64,000 nucleotides of DNA from Myrmaecium sp. VS I D KN 1. Lineage: Eukaryota; Ascomycota; Dothideomycetes; Valsariales; Valsariaceae. Position numbers and translations under genes: made by a program. Within the stretch, counting starts at the first letter, position 1. The number at the start of each line of letters is the position of its first letter. Below, one piece after another: positions 58,194-64,000 of the stretch. The notes under the pieces were generated by a model. The model saw only the letters and a list, made by a program, of their open reading frames with translations. It did not search any database and was not told where the DNA came from. The stretch is taken from contig JADQAV010000008.1 of the NCBI GenBank assembly GCA_019775845.1, forward strand, positions 1,044,884 through 1,108,883, written 5' to 3'.

Positions 58194-60584
58194 TTCGCAT
58201 ATCGCAGGGGTTCCCAGGAGGGAGGGATCGATATCTCCACAGCGGTCGCCATGCCTTCACCAGTAGGTTGTTCCATGCCTCAGCTACCAAACAAACGCCT
58301 CACGCGTCGTCGTTCCGTTTCGTCTCGGCCCGGCCCAGCCTCGGAGCGACTTCCATCCAAAAGTCGTCATGGCGGAGACATTTAGTGCCCGGCGCGGCAC
58401 TTGGCACAATCCGAGCCAAGTTTCCTTAGTCACTTGCTTACCTCCCCCGCGATCAGATAGTCGAAACGGCGTACGGGGTCGGGTCCGGATTGGCGGATGG
58501 GACTTCAGTTGTTGACTCTGCGATTCTACGTGCTACGTGTACGTACGCGGCCTCCCCGGCGCGTTGTCGGCGGGCTTACGTCGCTCTCTTGCCGGAAGGG
58601 GTGGTGATCGTCATGCCATGAAGCAGGTGGCAGGAAGGGAAGATGGCAGGAGAGTTGTGACGGTCGAGTGGAAAAGGGGCTCCCAAACTCCCTTTCCTTC
58701 TTTTTTTTTTCTTTTTTCGGAGCTGTCTTTTCGAGGAAGATCTTGTGAGTCGGATAAACACCTAGTTCCGGCGGCCGTGATCCGACCGACAGATAGTGTC
58801 GATGCCAGTCGCATATGTAGTCTAGCCCTGCCCTGGTGCCCTGTTAGGGCCATGCACGGTGCCTGGCGATGAACTGATTTGACCGACATACATACATACC
58901 TACATACACCTTCACAGCGTCACCTGCATATCATCAATATACGATATTGTGCCTGCGTACCTACGTACGCATTCGTTTCCAAACTTGTTTCACGGCAGGT
59001 GAACGCGGCATGAACAAGAGCATCAGGAACGACAGGAACAGGAAAGGAATCCGGTCCGGAGTTGTTCCAACCATCTTACGTCCTTCCATGTACATAGGAG
59101 TGCTATAGGGATACATTCGATCGATAGCTTGACCATGCAGGTGCTATCACCTAGTATTTCCCACGCCTGTCTGTGATCCTGCGTGCTTTCCTAACGTCTC
59201 GGGAATCGCCGCTGCTAGCAATTATATCCGGCAAATCCACCAACCAAAGCCCTTACACCCTCAGCCCCTCTCATCGCCCCGTTCGATCTGTGCCCACCAT
59301 ACTACGATACGGTACACTGTCTTACTCCCTACCCCCCACCGCACGAACCTCCGATCTGATCGGAACGACCTCCTCCATCGCAAAGCTGTCATCTAGCAAA
59401 GCTATCCTCTAGCAAAGCTGTCCTCTGGCAAGGCTGTCCCCGAGAACACGTAAGGAAGGGGAGAAAGAAGGAGAGGAGGAGTAGGGATAGGTAGGCTAAG
59501 GGTATATCGCAATACCCAAGTCCCGTTCCGGACGCTTTAAGGTCCGTCTGATATACCGAGTATGTCGTGTCGCATGTGAACGGTGATTAAGCAAGGCATG
59601 TATGTATGTATGTAAGCGTTGTATGTAGAGCGTGCATGTGCCGTAGACACCGCCAGTCTCTCTTTTCCTTACTTGTTGCTCGCTTCTTCTCCCTGACGCG
59701 GCCTGGGTTTTCAGTCACAGGGAAATATATCTGGGGAGAGGAGAAAAAGGGGAACGAGACCAAACCCGAACCCGAACCCGAATACGACGCAGAAATCCAC
59801 CACGTGTTTTCACAGCAGGTGGGTCGCTTCCGCCAATCAAACGCTTCTCCGGAGCTGTCACTCAGCTGTCACTGGTAGGAAAGGCGTGCTTGAAGCAACG
59901 CTCACCACCGGCTGCGCCAGGACAGTGTGTTGCCCCGGAAAGATCCGTCCTCGATTCGGTTTTGGCGACTGAGGAATTTCCTTGAGGGAAGAGGATAAGG
60001 AGAAGGTGGTGGATTTTCCGGCGGAAAGGCTAGCAGGCGGTAAAACAATAAGGCTACGAAACGACGTCGAGGCGTTCCAGTATTGAAAGAGGCTCTTCTT
60101 ACCTTTCTTCAACTCATTCCCTGAGCTTAGGATCGCTCATGATACAATAGACATCGACAGCCAAGCTACCAGCCCCTCCCCCTCCTTTTCTCTTGACTCT
60201 ACGCTTTCCCCTTGTATTCCGATTCGGTGAGGAGACTTCGGGGAAGGATGTAAACGACTAGGAATACGGTGCTTGCCGTCTATGTCCGCTCTGAACGTGA
60301 GCCAAGAAAGAAGTCTACCTGCGCCAATCTCCTGGACGCGAAGTAACCGATTCATGTATAAAGAACAGCTCCCATGATCCGGGGGCCTATCTTCCTATCA
60401 CGCGTTCTCCTATTAATCCATCCGTCCATTCATGCACGCTAGTTCTGTAATCATAAGCAGGAACTATAATAGGGAACCCCGTACGAATCAGTTACACCAG
60501 CGCTTTTCACCCCTCCTTTCCCGCTACCCTACCGTCTCCAACTCCTCCGCATCGCTTCCTCCCTCAAGTCCAAACACTCCGCAT
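58194..60584. other. subtelomeric intergenic region
   Basis: About 2.4 kb with no supported gene. It contains a 16-bp tandem repeat (59380-59443), TACA/GTAT short repeats (~58887-58910, ~59597-59613) and three AACCCG hexamers near 59763-59780. Frames are short and unrelated to known families. Confidence 0.45.
59380..59443. repeat. 16-bp tandem repeat, four units
   Basis: GCAAAGCT alternates with an 8-bp spacer (GTCATCTA, ATCCTCTA, GTCCTCTG, GTCCCCGA), making four imperfect 16-bp units. It is non-coding. Confidence 0.75.
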
Positions 60585-61930
60585 CAGGGCATGCGCCACC
60601 GGCCTTGGCCGAGTTCCTGCGGAGTATGTGAGTGCATGGCTGACAATGCCGGTGGCGAAGCGCACCGCAGGCTCAGCTACGCTTTCGTTCCTTTCGACGG
60701 GCTTCGCAATCTGGAAAATAGAGAGAGTCTGGGCGACTATTAGGAAGAAGGTTTGGTCGGCGACGTTGCGGTCCGGGCATATCTTATCCGAAGACGAAGC
60801 CCCTGGGAACGGATTGGAGCGTGGGCATGCTGGAGAGGGAGCGTTTGGACGGGAAGGTCAGGGGTCTGGATGGGTAGATGGCTGGGATGTGCGTGAACCA
60901 CCTATATACTGTATATCATTCAGTGGGAGAGGTCGTTGCGGCCAGTAAGCCTGGATACAGGGCAAGTCCTTCCCTTGGTTCATCTTCTCTTACGCGGTAT
61001 GGCTGACCTTGTATTCGACAACAGCATAGCGTCCATCGGGGATGCGGTAGCCGTGGCGAGCGTCCACGGCGGCGCTTGTGTGCGACAGGCCCTGCGCGCG
61101 ACTGGGTGCCAGTGGTGCATCTCCTTCACAACGGCCATGATATACAGTAGGTTCTCGCGGTCGGCCCTTACGGGTAGTCCGGTCGATCTCCGTCTGAGCG
61201 CGCTACTGTACCGCTGGGAAGATAGGCATGGCGCCCAAGAAGGTTATGGGCGAGGATACGGTCTGGACGTGGGTAGAATCGCTCTGCTGTTGTGTCGGGG
61301 AGGTTGCTCACATCGTACTATATCCGCACCGCCTGTCAAGAGGGAAAGCGCCATCCACTTGTGGTATATGAGAGTCATCTCCGGGTTCAGCGAACGGTCT
61401 TGGTGGTTTGAAAGAGGTACGACGTCTTAGGGTTCTTCTCGCGCATCTGCTGCCTTATAAACCCGTACGGCTGCTCGACGCACTGCCGTAGCGGCTCCGC
61501 CATGCGCCGTTCATGTCGCTTGAATCCGGCACCCAGAACCTACTCAGGGAGATACATCCAGCGCTGACCGGCGGGGGCTTCTTCATTATGAGTCGCGAAG
61601 GTATGCACGCATGCATGCACGCGGATGGCGGGGCCCTAGGACCGTATATCTTACCAGTGAAATTCTGAATAGGTTGCGACAAGCGGATGGTCGATCTCTG
61701 CCGTCAGATCGAAGGCGAGCTTGGCGTCGTTGATCGTGACAAAGGTCTGTTCCTAGACGGTGACGGATTGGCCCTGCGGCGCGCATATAGCACGTCTTTG
61801 TTATTGCTTACCGCTGCGCTGAGCAGTGTCAGGGATGAACGCACCAGAGTCTTTGTATTGAGCGTCCCCAGCTTCGGCAGGTCCTTACTACTGCAACCGC
61901 ATCTGGGCCCAGGTGGGAGTCGTCGTTCCG
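60585..61930 (-). pseudogene. decayed cytochrome P450 (OrdA-like) pseudogene
   Basis: Fragments in P450 order can be read on the minus strand in shifting frames. A proline-rich hinge RRLPPGPR is at ~61925-61902. TINDAKLAFDL is at ~61740-61690. GAGFKRHERRMAEPLRQCVEQ lies around 61410-61566, with a TAG stop just before it (61540-61542). An I-helix WMALSLLTGGADIV is at ~61363-61311. The pre-ExxR region VKEMHHWHPVA is at ~61140-61084. The heme segment KICPDRNVADQTFFLIVAQ (~60776-60720) keeps the Cys but has lost the FGxGxR lead-in. The tail VRFATGIVSHALTY ends near 60610. Frame changes and stops inside conserved blocks, and missing ExxR/PERF regions, show the gene is dead. The spacing implies accumulated deletions. 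Confidence 0.78.
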
Positions 61931-62351
61931 CGCAGCATTTGGACGAGCCGACCAAGAGCGACGAGGCCAAAAGCGTTTACTAATCGGAGCAAGTCAAGAG
62001 ACACGGATAGTGTGATGGCGTGGTGCTACGGTCTCAAAAGCCCCTCCCTGGGCCGTACAGATAGGTATGCACTCTTCTGCCGAAACCACTCACCAGGGGA
62101 TCCGTTGGTGTCGGCGGAGGGGGGAGCCGGCAAGTAGTAGATAGCCCCAGGCCGATATCGCTGTGGTTTGCTTGTGTTCTTTCCCCTAAAGCTTACTCCC
62201 TTGTTACACTCGTCGAGGTTGTAGGCGCGGCTGATATGCTATATCCTGAATATCACGCGACTCTGATGGCATTATATACCGCTGGGACGATGAGAATGTG
62301 CTTATAATGCTCTAACGGCCAGAGGCTCCAAGTCCAGCTAGGAATACACCT
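61931..62351. other. intergenic
   Basis: About 420 bp between the P450 remnant and the ACC deaminase stop codon. No gene or repeat is recognised. Confidence 0.5.
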
Positions 62352-63392
62352 TCAGATCGATGAATAGGCGTTCAGAGCAAGCTGACCACCGAGATGCGCA
62401 TACAAAACATGACTTCCCTCCGCAATCTCTCCTTTCCTCACCATGTCCAGCATTCCTGCCAAGCTCTTCCCTTCGTACACCGGATCTGTGATAAAGGCTT
62501 CCGTTTCTGCCCCAAACTTCATCGCCTCAATAGTCTGCTGATCGGGAATCCCATAGCACCCAGCGTGGTAGCGATCATCCAAGATGATATCCTCCTCCGT
62601 GATATCATCCTCTTTCAGCCCAATCTTTGCCGCTGTCGCCTTCGCAATCCGCAGGACCTGATCGAAGGTCTGCTGGACCGTGGCCGAGGCGTCGATGCCG
62701 ATCACCTTGCGTTTCGGGCTCCCGTGCACCTGAGCGAGCTTGAAGCCGGCCACCATGCCGGCAAAGGTGGACCCAGTGACGGCACAAACGACAATCGTAT
62801 CGAAAAAGATGCCCAGCTCGCGCTCCTGCTGCTCCACCTCGAACGCCCAGCGGGCGAACCCGAGCCCGCCGAGCGGGTGGTCGCTGGCACCCGCGGGGAT
62901 ATAGTACGGCTTCTTCCCCTGAAGCACTAACTCTTCTGTCAGCCGGCGCAGGGTGTCCTTGTGCCCGATGCCGAAGCTGGATGGGTCCAGGCGCACATCG
63001 GCGCCCATAAGCCGGGACAGCTGGATGTTGCCGACACGTTCGTAGCCGGGATCTTGCCAGTCGACCCAGTGCTCCTGAACCAGGGCGGCGTGAAGGCCCA
63101 TGGCGGCGGCTACGGCAGCCACCTGACGGGTGTGGTTTGACTGGACCCCACCGATGGAGACGAGCGTGTCGGCACCCCGAGCCCGCGCCTCGGCAGCCAG
63201 ATACTCGAGCTTACGTATTTTGTTACCTCCGTACGCCAGCCCAGAGTTACAATCCTCGCGTTTAGTGTAAATATGCACGCGGTCGCCAAGGGCGGCGGAG
63301 ATGCGGGGGAGCGCCTGGATCGGTGACGGGCCGAAGAGGAAGCGCTCCCGGGGAATGTCAGAGAAAGGAGCAGGAAGGGCAGCTTCCGCCAT
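62352..63392 (-). CDS. acdS: 1-aminocyclopropane-1-carboxylate (ACC) deaminase
   Basis: A single intronless frame of 346 aa, close to the usual ~338. The PLP enzyme opens ACC, the plant ethylene precursor, to 2-oxobutyrate and ammonia. The PLP lysine is Lys58 in [12 protein letters not shown], and Ser85 lies in [11 protein letters not shown]. Tyr306-Glu307 in DPVYEGKS and Leu334 in LYAHLGG correspond to the Glu295/Leu322 positions that distinguish true ACC deaminases from D-cysteine desulfhydrases. All catalytic blocks are intact, so the gene looks functional. No targeting signal is seen, so it is probably cytosolic. It lies ~0.6 kb from the telomere beside a P450 pseudogene. The gene symbol is borrowed from bacterial naming. 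Confidence 0.93.
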   Translation of the reverse strand: MAEAALPAPFSDIPRERFLFGPSPIQALPRISAALGDRVHIYTKREDCNSGLAYGGNKIRKLEYLAAEARARGADTLVSIGGVQSNHTRQVAAVAAAMGLHAALVQEHWVDWQDPGYERVGNIQLSRLMGADVRLDPSSFGIGHKDTLRRLTEELVLQGKKPYYIPAGASDHPLGGLGFARWAFEVEQQERELGIFFDTIVVCAVTGSTFAGMVAGFKLAQVHGSPKRKVIGIDASATVQQTFDQVLRIAKATAAKIGLKEDDITEEDIILDDRYHAGCYGIPDQQTIEAMKFGAETEAFITDPVYEGKSLAGMLDMVRKGEIAEGSHVLYAHLGGQLALNAYSSI

Positions 63393-63970
63393 TTTTATCC
63401 GTGTTTTAGTTGTAGCAAGGTGATGACTGAGGAGGTATAGGCGTCCTAGGACATAGGAGATGATATATATTATACCTGCGGATCGGAGAGAAGTATATAT
63501 CTAACAGTGGGGGATCGGCGGTGTGGCCGGCGAATATCGGAGCTTCAGAGCTTAATACCTTAGCCTATACGGCCTAGTTCCGACGTATATTTATTTTAAG
63601 TAAGGCTAAGTAGTTAGCGGGCAGCGTAAGGAAGGCCTACCCTAGATTTAACCGGGCACTTCTCGTACTATATCCTCGCTTAATAGAACGGACTTTTTAG
63701 CACCCCTAAGCCCGATAAAACTATTAATAATAAAACTATTTTATTACTTATCGCCTCTAAAAGAGTATTATCCTACTTACCTTACTTAGGGCTATCTTCT
63801 AATACCTATTTTATAATAGCGTAAGGCGACGCTCTCCCCCTACTAGAGAAAAGAGCCGTAGACTACTAAGGGTAAGTAATAATTATCGAAAATAAAGTAA
63901 AAACTCTACTTATATAGATCTAAAATAATAATAAGATATAGACTTCTAAGCTTATAGAATTTATACTATC
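63393..63970. repeat. TA-rich subtelomeric sequence
   Basis: The first ~150 bp upstream of the deaminase has TA-rich, TATAATATATAT-like sequence (~63459-63475) and probably contains its promoter. From ~63540 the sequence is dominated by TA, TAG and CTTA-type oligomers with very few CpA/TpG-rich motifs, as in RIP-mutated repeats. No coding content is readable. Confidence 0.55.
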
Positions 63971-64000
63971 TAGGGTTAGGGTTAGGGTTAGGGTTAGGGT
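63971..64000 (+). repeat. telomere repeat (TTAGGG)n
   Basis: Five consecutive TTAGGG units run to the last base of the window. The G-rich strand reads 5'->3' outwards, as expected for a right chromosome end. Confidence 0.95.

Noticed and set aside
60936-61430. 164-codon plus-strand frame
   Set aside because: It is antisense to the P450 remnant, whose I-helix and pre-ExxR blocks are readable on the minus strand.

Overview
The window is the right-hand end of a chromosome from a filamentous ascomycete (Pezizomycotina). This rests on short spliceosomal introns (about 30-75 nt) with GT-AG borders and CTRAY-like branch sites, a nuclear gene for the 78 kDa subunit of respiratory complex I (absent from Saccharomyces), two genes of the fungal-specific rhodopsin-domain/SAT4 membrane family, and a terminal TTAGGG array (63971-64000) pointing out of the window. 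The sequence does not settle class or genus. Exon coordinates below were worked out by hand from reading frame, splice sites and family conservation.

Region 1 (1-21.4 kb) is conserved core genome: SEY1 (ER fusion GTPase, -), a PUF-domain RNA-binding protein (-), a seven-exon secreted alpha/beta-hydrolase (-), a TPT/DMT-family transporter (+), NUO78 (complex I, -), a rhodopsin-domain membrane protein (+) and HEM13 (coproporphyrinogen III oxidase, +). These are ordinary fungal housekeeping genes with independent promoters, not an operon or pathway cluster.

Region 2 (21.4-32.9 kb) is sparse. It holds a 54-bp perfect inverted repeat enclosing low-complexity DNA, a tRNA-Ser(AGA), a 783-aa Q/N/H/P-rich prion-like protein (-), about 5.5 kb with no convincing gene, and a clean non-autonomous DNA transposon (434 bp, 48-bp terminal inverted repeats, exact 8-bp target duplication).

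Region 3 (32.9-51.2 kb) is a run of plus-strand, mostly lineage-restricted genes: a second rhodopsin-domain protein, two small coiled-coil proteins, a 7.8-kb gene for a ~2,590-aa coiled-coil protein carrying about 16 copies of a GLxASR(Y/H)S motif, a signal-anchored protein of unknown function and a 663-aa disordered protein.

Region 4 (51.2-64 kb) is subtelomeric. It contains a 5-N assembly gap in a G run, a TA-rich (RIP-like) block flanked by 16-bp repeat arrays, an intact aldehyde dehydrogenase (+), an intact secreted type-B carboxylesterase (-), a decayed cytochrome P450 pseudogene (-), an intact intronless ACC deaminase (-), a TA-rich subtelomeric stretch and the telomere. No CRISPR, rRNA, or polyketide synthase/NRPS cluster was seen. 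The best candidates for something undescribed are the giant GLxASR repeat protein, the hAT-like MITE, the inverted-repeat element and the long gene-free interval upstream of the prion-like gene.
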